This document shows, one piece after another, positions 49,606 through 58,705 of a stretch of DNA of 64,000 nt. The notes under the pieces are model-generated. The model saw only the letters and a list, made by a program, of their open reading frames with translations, made no database searches and had not been told where the DNA came from. The position numbers were made by a program, and so were the translations under genes. Numbering within the stretch: the stretch's first letter is position 1; every line of letters starts with the position of its first letter. Location of the stretch: the NCBI RefSeq assembly GCF_002806995.1, contig NZ_NIHE01000008.1, positions 1-64,000 on the forward strand. The letters run 5' to 3'. The stretch is from Confluentibacter lentus (GTDB taxonomy: Bacteria > Bacteroidota > Bacteroidia > Flavobacteriales > Flavobacteriaceae).

Positions 49606-51441
49606 TTAGTCGAAACTTTGCATATCCACCAATTTTTTATAAACACCATTATTGGCAATGAGTTGGTTGTGCTTGCCTTTTTCTACTATTTCGCCTTTAT
49701 TTAATACAATAATCTCATCGGCATTTTGAATCGTAGATAATCTATGCGCAATAACGATGGATGTTCTGTTTTTCATCATATTTTCCAATGCAATTTGAAC
49801 TAATCGTTCGCTTTCGGTATCTAAAGCTGAAGTTGCTTCGTCTAAAACCATGATAGGCGGACTTTTAAGAACGGCTCTTGCAATGCTTAATCTTTGTTTT
49901 TGACCTCCAGACAATTTATTTCCTGAATCGCCGATATTTGTTTCTATGCCGTTTGGTAAGTCTTTTACAAATTCCCAAGCATTCGCAATTTTCAAGGCTT
50001 CAATAACGTCTTCGTCGGATGCATGATCATTGCCTATTTTCAAATTGTTTTTAATGCTTTCATTAAAAAGAATGGCATCTTGTGTAACAATGCCAAGTTG
50101 GCTGCGTAAAGATAAGGTTGTTAACTCGCGAATATCGAGGCCATCAATTAAAATCCTGCCTTCATTGACATCATAAAAACGGGTTATAAGATTAGCTATA
50201 GTCGATTTACCACTACCAGATTGCCCAACCAATGCCACGGTTTTTCCCTTTGGAATGGTTAATGAAAAATTCTTTAAAACATATTCATCTTGGTATTTAA
50301 ATGAGATGTTCTCAAATATGATTTCAGAATCAAAACCTGTTTTAATAATAGCATTTGCTTTATCTCTTAAAGGGTTTGGCGTATCTATAATTTCTTGAAT
50401 ACGTTCTGCAGCAGCGCCACCTTGTTTTATATTGTACAATCCTCTTGAAATAGCTTTAGCTGGTGTTAATATATTGTAAGCTAAACCCATGTACGCAATA
50501 AATGAACTTCCATCTAATGAATTATCAACTAAAACTAATTGGCCACCATACCATAAAAGAATTGAAATAACTAAAATCCCTAAAAACTCACTAGTTGGTG
50601 ATGCTAAATTTTGACGGTTTAATAATTTATTTGAAAAGTGATAAAATCGGGTTGTGGACTCTTGGAATTTATCATTAAATTTTTCTTCGGCATTAAATCC
50701 TTTAATGATACGGAGTCCTGTAAGTGTTTCTTCCAAAGTGGATAATATAATACCCTGCTCTTTTTGAACGCGATCGGATTTTCTTTTTAAGCTTTTACCA
50801 ACATAAGAAATAATGATTCCTGAAATAGGAATAAAAATAAAAACAAATAGCGTAAGGCTAGGACTAATAATCAACATCATTATTATAGTGAAGATTATCG
50901 TTAGCGGTTCTCTTACTATAAGTTCTAAAACTGGTAACATAGAGTATTCCAGCATCGAAACATCGTTGGTAACACGAGCCATGATATCACCTTTTCTTTG
51001 TTCAGAAAAAAAAGAAAGCGGTAATTCGACTGTTTTTTTGTAAATGTTGTTTCTGATGTCCCTTACCACACCATTTCTTAAAAAAACCATGAAGTAGTTC
51101 GCTAAATACCCGAAAATGTTTTTTAATAAGAACAAAATGATGATGCATGTAATGACTAAAAGCAATGCTTTAGATTTGTCATCTTGTGCAAACTCATGTA
51201 CTTGATACGCCATTGTATCTTGATAATAATTTTTTAGACTTCCAATACCTTCATAGACTGGCTTTTTTATGATTAATTTACTTGAAGGGTCTTTTTCCTT
51301 AAATAGAACATCAAGCATTGGAATTAAAGCAATAAATGACAAAGCTCCAAATAAAGCAAAAAACACATTAGAAATAATGTGTCCTATGGCATAACTTTTA
51401 TAAGGTATGGCGTACCGTAAAATATTTCGAAAGTGCCCCAT
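49606..51441 (-). CDS. MsbA-like ABC exporter
   Basis: A 611-residue half-transporter with six membrane helices (about 15-325) and one nucleotide-binding domain (about 365-611). All motifs are canonical: Walker A GQSGSGKST, Q-loop IVTQDAIL, signature LSGGQKQRLSIARA, Walker B MVLDEATSALD and H-loop IAHRLST. The family flips lipids such as lipid A or exports drugs. A lipid A role is plausible in this Gram-negative genome but not shown. Its start overlaps the phosphosugar mutase stop in a TAATG, so the two genes are cotranscribed. Confidence 0.88.
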   Translation of the reverse strand: MGHFRNILRYAIPYKSYAIGHIISNVFFALFGALSFIALIPMLDVLFKEKDPSSKLIIKKPVYEGIGSLKNYYQDTMAYQVHEFAQDDKSKALLLVITCIIILFLLKNIFGYLANYFMVFLRNGVVRDIRNNIYKKTVELPLSFFSEQRKGDIMARVTNDVSMLEYSMLPVLELIVREPLTIIFTIIMMLIISPSLTLFVFIFIPISGIIISYVGKSLKRKSDRVQKEQGIILSTLEETLTGLRIIKGFNAEEKFNDKFQESTTRFYHFSNKLLNRQNLASPTSEFLGILVISILLWYGGQLVLVDNSLDGSSFIAYMGLAYNILTPAKAISRGLYNIKQGGAAAERIQEIIDTPNPLRDKANAIIKTGFDSEIIFENISFKYQDEYVLKNFSLTIPKGKTVALVGQSGSGKSTIANLITRFYDVNEGRILIDGLDIRELTTLSLRSQLGIVTQDAILFNESIKNNLKIGNDHASDEDVIEALKIANAWEFVKDLPNGIETNIGDSGNKLSGGQKQRLSIARAVLKSPPIMVLDEATSALDTESERLVQIALENMMKNRTSIVIAHRLSTIQNADEIIVLNKGEIVEKGKHNQLIANNGVYKKLVDMQSFD

Positions 51442-53171
51442 TAACTAAGTTTCATGTCTTTTAAAATAGCATCAATTTTTACGTCAAGCGCCGCTTCAGT
51501 TTCTTTAAACTTTGAAACGGACTCCAGTTTTGTATTGACGCTGATGTAAAATTTAATTTTCGGCTCTGTACCGCTAGGTCTTAAAGCTATTTGGCTACCA
51601 TCTTCGGTGTGGTAAATTAGTACGTTTGATTTTGGTATATCAAGAACATCTTCTTTACCAGTTAACATATTTTTTGATATGGATAACTCATAGTCATCAA
51701 TTTTAACCACTTTAGAACCGTTAACGATTTTAAATGGATTTTCACGGGCGTCAATCATCATTTGGTTAATTTCTTGAGCCCCTTCAATACCTTTTTTGGT
51801 TAATGACACTAATTTTTCTTTAAAATAACCATGTTCTACATACAGTTTTAATAGTTCATTGTAAAACGAACTACCATTTGCTTTTGATATGGCCGCAATT
51901 TCGCAAGCCAAAAGCGTTGACGTTACAGCATCTTTATCACGAACAAAATCTCCTACCATGTAACCAAAACTTTCTTCACCACCACCAATAAAATCAAGCT
52001 CAGGGAAATCATGGATTAATTTAGCAATCCATTTAAAACCAGTCAGCACAATTTTACTATCAACGCCATAAGCGTTTGCTAGATTGGTTAACATAGGTGT
52101 AGAAACGATGGTGGAGGCAATAAATTCCTTTCCTTTAATTTTACCTTCCGATTTCCATTTTTTCAATAAAAAATCGGTCATCATTAACATGGTTTGATTT
52201 CCGTTCAATAATTGTAGTTTATTTTCAGAATTACGAACGGCTACACCTAATCGGTCACAATCTGGGTCGGTTCCAATAACGATGTCAGCACCCACTTTAT
52301 CAGCAAGTTCCAAGGCCATTTTTAAAGCAGCGGGTTCTTCTGGGTTTGGTGATGCTACTGTTGGGAAATCCCCATCAGGCACTTCTTGTTCCTTTACTAT
52401 ATGTACATGTTTATAGCCAGCACGTTTTAAGGTTTCTGGTACGGCAGTGATGGATGTACCATGTAGCGATGTAAACACAATTTTTAAATTATCTTTCGCT
52501 TCTTGAGAACCCCCAACACACCCATTTTTTACTGAAGCGTCAATAAATACATTATCTACATCTTTGCCTATGTAATGGATTAGACTAGTATTAGGTTGAA
52601 ATTTTATGTTTGAATATTCAACTTTATCAATAACTCTAATTACGGCTTCATCATGTGGTGGTACTAACTGACCGCCATCTTGCCAATATACCTTATAACC
52701 ATTATATTCGGGAGGATTGTGCGACGCTGTTAAAACAATGCCGCAATGACAATTTAAATGTTTTACGGCAAATGATAATTCTGGGGTTGGGCGTAAATCT
52801 TCAAATAAATACACTTCAATATTGTTTGCTGAAAATACATCGGCAACCACTTTGGCCAAGGTTTTGCTATTATGTCTGCAATCAAAAGCAATAACGGCTT
52901 TAGGTGTTTCATTAGGGAAACATGTATGTAAATAATCACTTAGCCCTTGCGTGCTTTTTCCTAGCGTATATTTGTTGATTCTGTTGGTTCCAACACCCAT
53001 AACACCACGCATACCACCAGTTCCAAACTCTAAATCTTTATAAAAACTTTCTTGAATGTCTTTAGGGTTGTGGGCAATACTATCTTTAATGAAATCTTGA
53101 GTTTCTTTATCAAAAGATGGCGTTAACCATTTGTTTATTCTATCAAGAATTTTTGGCTCAATATAAATCAT
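51441..53171 (-). CDS. Phosphoglucomutase/phosphomannomutase
   Basis: A 576-residue alpha-D-phosphohexomutase that interconverts sugar 1- and 6-phosphates. Active-site serine loop [13 protein letters not shown] (about 148-160), metal loop [10 protein letters not shown] (about 300-309), sugar loop [10 protein letters not shown] (about 405) and phosphate loop [11 protein letters not shown] near the C-terminus are all present. Substrate preference, glucose or mannose, cannot be told. It is the first gene of a two-gene operon with the MsbA-like exporter. Confidence 0.93.
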   Translation of the reverse strand: MIYIEPKILDRINKWLTPSFDKETQDFIKDSIAHNPKDIQESFYKDLEFGTGGMRGVMGVGTNRINKYTLGKSTQGLSDYLHTCFPNETPKAVIAFDCRHNSKTLAKVVADVFSANNIEVYLFEDLRPTPELSFAVKHLNCHCGIVLTASHNPPEYNGYKVYWQDGGQLVPPHDEAVIRVIDKVEYSNIKFQPNTSLIHYIGKDVDNVFIDASVKNGCVGGSQEAKDNLKIVFTSLHGTSITAVPETLKRAGYKHVHIVKEQEVPDGDFPTVASPNPEEPAALKMALELADKVGADIVIGTDPDCDRLGVAVRNSENKLQLLNGNQTMLMMTDFLLKKWKSEGKIKGKEFIASTIVSTPMLTNLANAYGVDSKIVLTGFKWIAKLIHDFPELDFIGGGEESFGYMVGDFVRDKDAVTSTLLACEIAAISKANGSSFYNELLKLYVEHGYFKEKLVSLTKKGIEGAQEINQMMIDARENPFKIVNGSKVVKIDDYELSISKNMLTGKEDVLDIPKSNVLIYHTEDGSQIALRPSGTEPKIKFYISVNTKLESVSKFKETEAALDVKIDAILKDMKLS

Positions 53172-53194
53172 GGTTGTGGTGTTTAAAATTTTTA

Positions 53195-53227
53195 ATGATT
53201 ATAGTCATTTGGAACATTACAAAAATA
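53195..53227 (-). promoter_or_regulatory. -7 box of the mutase operon with an off-position operator match
   Basis: The minus strand reads TATTTTTG at 53220-53227. Downstream of it, in the leader, ATGATTATAGTCAT (53195-53208) matches the Fnr-type pattern but lies after the -7 box rather than before it. It would act as a repressor site, if it is real at all. Confidence 0.4.
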
Positions 53228-53321
53228 TATAATTAAGAGGTTAGTTTTAGGTTTTTATAAAGCATATTTGTAACTTAACATTAAATTTTGAAATATAGAA
53301 TCAATATATAGTTTAATGTTT

Positions 53322-54272
53322 TTAATTCAAATTTAGATATTCTTTTACAGCATAGCGTTTTTTATCTTGTTTGGTACGAAGGATGATTTCCCCTAAAAAA
53401 CCAGCTACAAAAAATTGAGTCCCTATAATCATAGTAGACAGTGCAATATAAAATTGCGGTCTTTGAGTTATCAATCTACCAGTTGGGTTCAAAAAGATTT
53501 TGTCAATGCCCAAATACAGTGAAAAGCCAAAACCAATAATAAGCATGATGGCACCTAAAGCACCAAATAAATGCATCGGGCGTTTGCCAAAGCGGGACAA
53601 AAACCAAATGGTTATTAAATCTAAAAAACCATGGATAAAACGATCCATCCCAAATTTGGTTTCCCCATATTTTCTGGCTTGGTGCTGAACAACCTTTTCG
53701 GTAATTTTTATAAACCCGGCATTTTTAGCTAAAACAGGAATGTAACGGTGCATTTCGCCATTTACGTCAATGTTTTTTACTAGATCATTTTTATAAGCTT
53801 TTAAGCCGCAATTAAAATCATTTAGCTTAACACCAGAAGTTTGCCTGGCGGCCCAATTAAATAATTTGGAAGGCAAATTTTTAGAAAGTATAGAATCGTA
53901 ACGTTTCTTTTTCCAACCAGAAACCAAGTCGAAACCATCAGAAATAATCATATTGTAAAGATCTGGAATTTCTTCTGGGTTGTCTTGTAAATCGGCATCC
54001 ATGGTAATGATAACGTCACCCTGAGCCATTTCAAAACCAGCATGAAGCGCTTGCGATTTTCCGAAGTTCTTAAAAAAGCGAATGCCTTTTACATGTTTGT
54101 TATTGGTTGATAATTGTTTGATAACATGCCATGAATCATCGGTACTACCATCGTCAATAAAAATAATTTCGTATGAAAAATGATTGGTTTGCATCACTTT
54201 TGCAATCCAATCATGTAATTCGTTTAAAGAATCTTGTTCATTAAGTAGTGGGATAACTACAGATATATTCAT
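53322..54272 (-). CDS. Family 2 glycosyltransferase with C-terminal membrane anchor
   Basis: A 316-residue polyprenyl-phosphate-type glycosyltransferase. The GT2 catalytic domain (about 1-215) has the acidic motifs IFIDDGSTDDSW and DADLQDNPEE and the lid motif ARKYGETKFG. Two membrane helices follow at about 234-258 and 272-296. The layout is that of ArnC/GtrB-type enzymes, which charge undecaprenyl phosphate with a sugar. It lies 37 bases after a DUF4199 gene on the same strand. The sugar is unknown. Confidence 0.9.
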   Translation of the reverse strand: MNISVVIPLLNEQDSLNELHDWIAKVMQTNHFSYEIIFIDDGSTDDSWHVIKQLSTNNKHVKGIRFFKNFGKSQALHAGFEMAQGDVIITMDADLQDNPEEIPDLYNMIISDGFDLVSGWKKKRYDSILSKNLPSKLFNWAARQTSGVKLNDFNCGLKAYKNDLVKNIDVNGEMHRYIPVLAKNAGFIKITEKVVQHQARKYGETKFGMDRFIHGFLDLITIWFLSRFGKRPMHLFGALGAIMLIIGFGFSLYLGIDKIFLNPTGRLITQRPQFYIALSTMIIGTQFFVAGFLGEIILRTKQDKKRYAVKEYLNLN

Positions 54273-54309
54273 TTAAAAGGCCTTTCTAATTTCTACAAAG
54301 GTAAAGAAA

Positions 54310-54840
54310 TTATGATGCGTTTGGGTCAGTTTTTTTCAATGCTGCAGCAACGATAAGGCCAATAACACTGAAGAAAACCAAATATCCTGCAAGTCCTTTT
54401 AAGATGTTTAGTATAGAATATTGATTTTGGGATTCGATTTGTTGAACAGCTTCTGCAATTTTATCGCTAGGTGTATTGAATCTTTCCAGCATTTGAATAG
54501 TACTCTCAACGGTTTTTTCTTTTAAAACCCCAGCGGCTTCAGTATCTATAAAATTAAATAACAAATAGGAAACAATAGTGCTTACTAAAAGTCCGATGAG
54601 CACAGTTATAAAGTATGAAGTGAATGATTCTTTAAACGTTGCATATCCATTTTGTGCTTGTTTGGTTTTGGCTACTGAAATGATTCCAAAAACGATGATA
54701 GCAATAAAAATGAAAATACCGTACCACATATTGGTTAATAAATTTAAATCTATAGCATAGGCTAATGCGGTTAATATAGCTAGCAATGAACCTAAATAAA
54801 GGCCGTAATGAGTAGCCAATGTTTTTGTAGAATTTTCCAT
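54310..54840 (-). CDS. DUF4199 membrane protein
   Basis: A 176-residue protein with four predicted transmembrane helices (about 12-30, 37-56, 72-96 and 146-167) and a polar segment between the third and fourth. FATYKESFTSYFITVLIGLL-like sequence is typical of DUF4199, a Bacteroidota family of unknown function. Neighbouring placement before GT2 genes is a recurrent context and suggests a part in envelope glycan synthesis, but no direct evidence exists here. Confidence 0.85.
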   Translation of the reverse strand: MENSTKTLATHYGLYLGSLLAILTALAYAIDLNLLTNMWYGIFIFIAIIVFGIISVAKTKQAQNGYATFKESFTSYFITVLIGLLVSTIVSYLLFNFIDTEAAGVLKEKTVESTIQMLERFNTPSDKIAEAVQQIESQNQYSILNILKGLAGYLVFFSVIGLIVAAALKKTDPNAS

Positions 54841-54877
54841 GATTTTTAACTTTAATGTTAGATATTTAGTTAGTATT

Positions 54878-54885
54878 CAAATATA
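54878..54885 (-). promoter_or_regulatory. -7 box of the DUF4199-GT2 operon
   Basis: The minus strand reads TATATTTG, matching TAnnTTTG, about 38 bases before the DUF4199 start. Confidence 0.55.
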
Positions 54886-54952
54886 ATAAAACGTTACAAA
54901 AGGCGAGATAATAAAAATTTATAAAAAGTATTGTGAATTTGTAAAAATTACC

Positions 54953-54960
54953 TAAATTTG
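54953..54960 (+). promoter_or_regulatory. -7 box of the L31 gene
   Basis: TAAATTTG matches TAnnTTTG, with TTG at 54931-54933 nineteen bases further up as a possible -33 element. Confidence 0.6.
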
Positions 54961-54996
54961 CACTTCCAAAATTGAAAAGAATAAAAGCATTTAGCG

Positions 54997-55248
54997 ATGA
55001 GAAAAGGTATACACCCAGAAAATTATAGAATAGTAGCATTCAAAGATATGTCTAATGACGATGTGTTTTTAACAAAATCTACTGCTGCAACAAATGAAAC
55101 CATTGAAGTTGACGGTGTTGAATATCCAGTTATTAAAATGGAGATTTCTAGAACATCTCATCCGTTCTACACTGGAAAATCTAAATTGGTAGATACTGCT
55201 GGTCGTATTGACAAGTTTAAAAACAAATATTCTAAGTTTAGCAAATAA
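54997..55248 (+). CDS. rpmE2: 50S ribosomal protein L31, type B (zinc-independent)
   Basis: An 83-residue ribosomal protein. MRKGIHPENYRIVAFKDMSN and ISRTSHPFYTGKSKLVDTAG mark L31. The CxxC zinc motif of type A L31 is absent, so this is the zinc-free paralogue. In many bacteria the zinc-free form replaces the zinc form during zinc starvation, but in Bacteroidota it is often the only L31. No Zur-like site was identified upstream. A terminator follows directly. Confidence 0.95.
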   Translation: MRKGIHPENYRIVAFKDMSNDDVFLTKSTAATNETIEVDGVEYPVIKMEISRTSHPFYTGKSKLVDTAGRIDKFKNKYSKFSK

Positions 55249-55272
55249 ACTAGTTTGTATAATATATTTATT

Positions 55273-55302
55273 AAGCCTTTCAGAATTGAAAGGCTTTTTT
55301 AT
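55273..55302 (+). terminator. Terminator after L31
   Basis: AAGCCTTTCA (55273-55282) pairs with TGAAAGGCTT (55287-55296), followed by a T-run. Confidence 0.9.
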
Positions 55303-55363
55303 TTTAAGCAATTAGCCTACTTTTGAATAGTTAACTAATAAGTTTAAGTTTTAAGCAAACTAC

Positions 55364-55401
55364 TTTTAACTCTTAACTTTTAACTTTTAACTCTTAACTT
55401 G
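55364..55401 (+). repeat. TTTTAACTC/TTAACTT tandem repeat before the GlmU-like start
   Basis: Seven-base words TTTTAAC and CTTAACT recur about five times up to 3 bases before the ATG at 55405. The tract is free of G until its end and would form the 5' leader of the mRNA. Confidence 0.65.
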
Positions 55402-55404
55402 ATT

Positions 55405-56580
55405 ATGAACTACATTCTTTTTGATGGTCCTTCGCGTAATAATCTATTGCCATTTACATTTACCAGACCAGTAGCAGATATTAGAATTGGTATTTTAACC
55501 ATCAGGGAAAAATGGGAAACGTTTTTAGATTCTACCACAACCACGGTTACGGAAGATTATTTATCTGATAAATACCCCATGGTTGAAATGGATGAAAATA
55601 TTATGATAAACGCATCTTATCTCCCTAATTTAGAGTTGGTTGAAATGATTAAGAATTTAAAAGAAAACCAAGCTGTTTTTAAAGGAGAAGATGTGATTGC
55701 TTTTTTCACAAAGGACACGCAAGAAGATGTTAATTTTGAAACCTATGAAGCTTTAGAATATCATGATGATGGTATTAAAATAGAGCATACTTGGGACATT
55801 TTTTCTAAAAACGGTGATGCTATTCAAGACGATTTTAATCTATTGACAGAAGGCAGAAAATCTAAGCCTATACCTCCAGGTAATAATGTCATAGACCCAG
55901 AGAATATTTTTATTGAAGAAGGTGCCAAGTTGCAATTTGTAACACTCAATGCGAGTACAGGACCTATTTATATTGGAAAAGATACAGAAATTATGGAAGG
56001 TTCCATCATTCGCGGACCTTTTGCTCTTTGTGAAGGAAGTATTGTAAAAATGGGAGCCAAAATTTATGGGCCAACCACTATTGGTCCTTACAGTAAAATA
56101 GGAGGAGAGGTTAATAATTCGGTGTTATTTGCGTATTCCAATAAAGGTCATGATGGTTTTTTAGGAAATTCTGTTTTAGGGGAGTGGTGCAATTTGGGAG
56201 CTGATACAAATACCTCTAATCTCAAAAATAACTACGAAGAAGTGCGCCTATGGGATTACCAAACGGAAGGTTTTGCTAAAACCGGACTGCAATTCTGCGG
56301 ACTTATGATGGGCGATCACAGTAAGTGTGGCATTAATACCATGTTTAATACAGGAACAGTAGTAGGTGTGAGTGCCAATATTTTTGGAAGCGGATTTCCA
56401 AGAAATTTTGTGCCCAGTTTTAGTTGGGGCGGTAGTAGCGGATTTACAACCTATTTAACTAAAAAAGCTTTTGAAGTTGCCGAAAAGGTAATGGATAGAC
56501 GTCATATGGCATTTACCGAACAGGACAAAGCTATTTTGGAACACGTCTTCGAAGAAACGAAAAAATATAGAAGGGAATAA
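55405..56580 (+). CDS. GlmU-family sugar nucleotidyltransferase-like protein
   Basis: A 391-residue protein with an N-terminal nucleotidyltransferase-like region (about 1-180, MNYILFDGPSRNNLLPFTFTRPVADIR) and a left-handed beta-helix of hexapeptide repeats (about 190-340). The latter includes IYIGKDTEIMEGSIIRGP and GAKIYGPTTIGPYSKIGGEV. This Bacteroidota family resembles GlmU but lacks the canonical pyrophosphorylase signature at the N-terminus, so a sugar-1-phosphate nucleotidyltransferase activity is not certain. ATG at 55405 is preferred over TTG at 55399. It follows L31 after a terminator, so it needs its own promoter. Confidence 0.82.
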   Translation: MNYILFDGPSRNNLLPFTFTRPVADIRIGILTIREKWETFLDSTTTTVTEDYLSDKYPMVEMDENIMINASYLPNLELVEMIKNLKENQAVFKGEDVIAFFTKDTQEDVNFETYEALEYHDDGIKIEHTWDIFSKNGDAIQDDFNLLTEGRKSKPIPPGNNVIDPENIFIEEGAKLQFVTLNASTGPIYIGKDTEIMEGSIIRGPFALCEGSIVKMGAKIYGPTTIGPYSKIGGEVNNSVLFAYSNKGHDGFLGNSVLGEWCNLGADTNTSNLKNNYEEVRLWDYQTEGFAKTGLQFCGLMMGDHSKCGINTMFNTGTVVGVSANIFGSGFPRNFVPSFSWGGSSGFTTYLTKKAFEVAEKVMDRRHMAFTEQDKAILEHVFEETKKYRRE

Positions 56581-56619
56581 ATAACTTTTCATATTTTACT
56601 TCTAATCAACGAATTAATT

Positions 56620-57531
56620 ATGAAGTGTTTATATTTTTTATTCTCATTTTTAATAATGCCTTTTGCGTTTTCACAAGAGGACTCCTATGTCATTTCAGAA
56701 TTGAAAATAAATGATGAACGGCCGCATTTTAGTCTAAATTACCATAAGAATAAAGTTTACTATATCTCTTATCTGTTAAATAAAAGCGGGAAAATAAAAA
56801 CAGTTTCAGGCAATCCTTCGCTGACTATTTTTGAAGCTCAAATAATTGATGGCGAAATAGTAAATGAAGCTCCTATAGTATTAGATTCAGAAACAAATAT
56901 AACGAATGTTTCGAGTGTTCTCTTGTCGCCTGAAGGTACAAACCTTTATATCACGGTAACTTACAATAACAAAAACAAACCTAAAGGCGAGTTTAACGTA
57001 GAAAATTTTCATATTGAAGTCGGTGAATTTGTAACAGGTAAGGGTTGGACAAATTTTAAAGTACTGCCTTTTTGTGATCCAAGATATTCTTATGGACATC
57101 CAACTTTTAGCAAGGATGGAAAGACATTATATTTTATAGCCAACATTAGAGGTGGAAGTGAGGCAGCGAAAGGTGCTTCCGATATTTTTAAAGTAGATGT
57201 TTTAGGAAATAATATTTATGGAGAACCAAAAAACCTAGGTACCAAAATTAATTCCTTTAGTAAAGAAATGTATCCATTTATCAGTGACGATAATACCTTA
57301 TATTTTGCTTCCAACAGGCCGAATGGTTTTGGTGGATTTGATATTTACAAAAGCAAAATGAACATTGATGGTAATTTTGATAAAGCTCAAAAATTACCAG
57401 AACCAATAAACAGTAAGCAAGATGATTTATCCTTTGTTATAGATTCCAAGAATGGCACCGGATTTTTTTCATCAAAGCGTAGCGGAGGTAAGGGAGAAGA
57501 TGATATTTATTATTTTATTTCAACAGAATGA
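56620..57531 (+). CDS. Exported PD40/WD40-like beta-propeller protein
   Basis: A 303-residue secreted protein with a signal peptide (about 1-18, MKCLYFLFSFLIMPFAFSQE). Repeats of the PD40 type are visible: GHPTFSKDGKTLYFIANIRG, YPFISDDNTLYFASNRPNGF and DLSFVIDSKNGTGFFSSKRS. The FDIYKSK and DIFKVD strings are typical of TolB-like propellers found at the start of Bacteroidota OmpA-family proteins, but no OmpA domain is present here. The function is unknown and a scaffold or binding role is likely. Short A/T-rich gaps flank it, and no operon partner is obvious. Confidence 0.75.
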   Translation: MKCLYFLFSFLIMPFAFSQEDSYVISELKINDERPHFSLNYHKNKVYYISYLLNKSGKIKTVSGNPSLTIFEAQIIDGEIVNEAPIVLDSETNITNVSSVLLSPEGTNLYITVTYNNKNKPKGEFNVENFHIEVGEFVTGKGWTNFKVLPFCDPRYSYGHPTFSKDGKTLYFIANIRGGSEAAKGASDIFKVDVLGNNIYGEPKNLGTKINSFSKEMYPFISDDNTLYFASNRPNGFGGFDIYKSKMNIDGNFDKAQKLPEPINSKQDDLSFVIDSKNGTGFFSSKRSGGKGEDDIYYFISTE

Positions 57532-57595
57532 TGACTTAATTAATTTATTGTAATAATTTTATTATATTTCGTAGCGTAAAATCAACTAAAGGAAA

Positions 57596-58309
57596 ATGAT
57601 TAAATCTATTTTCATAAATAATATAAGGTTTGCAATATTTTTTTTATTAATTCTTTTAGTTGATGTTTATGTGAAGATTTACTCTAATAATCCGAATGAC
57701 AGATTTTTAACAAAGCCTTTGGTTTTACTGTCCTTAATTACCTATTATTACTTCAATAAAAAGCACAAAAACCAAAAATTAGAACAAAATGTTTTATTGG
57801 CATTCATTTTTTTTCTCTTAGGTGATATTATGATTTTAAACTATTTGAATAGTCTTTTTTTAACACTAAGTATGCTTTTTTTCGGACTTGGTAAAGTGTT
57901 TTTCTGTCTAAAATTTAAAAGTAAAGAAGATTTTGAATTTTCCAGACTTCTCCCATTTTCAGTGATAATCTATATATTTATCACTTTTATTATTTCAGTG
58001 GTTTATAAAAATTTGCAGGCTTTTCTTATTCCGGGTTTGATTACTTTATTTATATCTCTGCTGATGCTGAATTTAGCTTACTTACGTAAAGATAAATTTT
58101 CAAAAGAATCTTATTTGTATGTTCTTTTTGGGTGCATATTATTTGTTTTAGTGGAGAGTTTCAATGCTATTTATACGTTTAATAAAAACTTGCCTTTTCC
58201 AAACTTTTTAATAGTGCTTTTTTATGGAATTTCTATATATTTAATTGTTGTTGGAATTGTAAAAGAAAGAATAATTAAGGTTTTGAATGAAACAGACAAT
58301 GATGCTTAG
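57596..58309 (+). CDS. Probable YhhN (lysoplasmalogenase-like) membrane protein
   Basis: A 237-residue polytopic protein with about eight hydrophobic helices. RFLTKPLVLLSLITYYY, FFLLGDIMIL and VLFGCILFVLVESFNAIYTF match the spaced motifs of YhhN/TMEM86 proteins, whose animal members hydrolyse lysoplasmalogen. The Ser-Asp motif of the last segment is altered (VES), so catalytic activity is uncertain. It stands alone between a PD40 protein and a pseudogene. Confidence 0.6.
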   Translation: MIKSIFINNIRFAIFFLLILLVDVYVKIYSNNPNDRFLTKPLVLLSLITYYYFNKKHKNQKLEQNVLLAFIFFLLGDIMILNYLNSLFLTLSMLFFGLGKVFFCLKFKSKEDFEFSRLLPFSVIIYIFITFIISVVYKNLQAFLIPGLITLFISLLMLNLAYLRKDKFSKESYLYVLFGCILFVLVESFNAIYTFNKNLPFPNFLIVLFYGISIYLIVVGIVKERIIKVLNETDNDA

Positions 58310-58358
58310 TTTTATTTAAAAATCAATCTCAAGACAAGAATTAAAATAAAAATAAGTT

Positions 58359-58705
58359 ATGTTAGGAATTTTACTTATTTACTTCATTTGAAAACGGTTT
58401 TATGATTTAGCTGAAGAATTTAGCCAAAATAAATGGCTGTATGCTATTTAAGTATTGTTGTTTATTACGCAGCTGGAGTTTTATTTGGAGTGGTTTTGGG
58501 AGTTTTAGCTTTGATTTTTGAATGGGATCTTGATTTAGAGAATAATTTTGGGATTAACTTGTTAACTATTCCTATTGGATTAATTGCAGATTGGGCGTTT
58601 TACATGATTCTGGAAAGTAGATGGAAGAAAAAGATGCTGTTAGTCAATAATAAATTGAAAAATGAAATAGAAGATATAGGTAAGTCTGCTGAAGATGTAA
58701 ATTAA
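58359..58705 (+). pseudogene. Broken small membrane-protein gene
   Basis: The reading frame starts ATG at 58359 (MLGILLIYFI), meets TGA at 58389-58391 and continues in the same frame as KRFYDLAEEFSQNKWLYAI to TAA at 58449-58451. One missing T there would rejoin the frame SIVVYYAAGVLFGVVLGVLA, which runs to 58705. Joined, the pieces give one coherent helical membrane protein of about 115 residues: an N-terminal helix, a KRFYDLAEEF linker, two helices, and a basic then acidic tail. This resembles a flavobacterial family I cannot name. Two independent lesions argue for decay, though sequencing error cannot be excluded. A shorter reading from 58433 exists but lacks the N-terminus. Confidence 0.7.
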
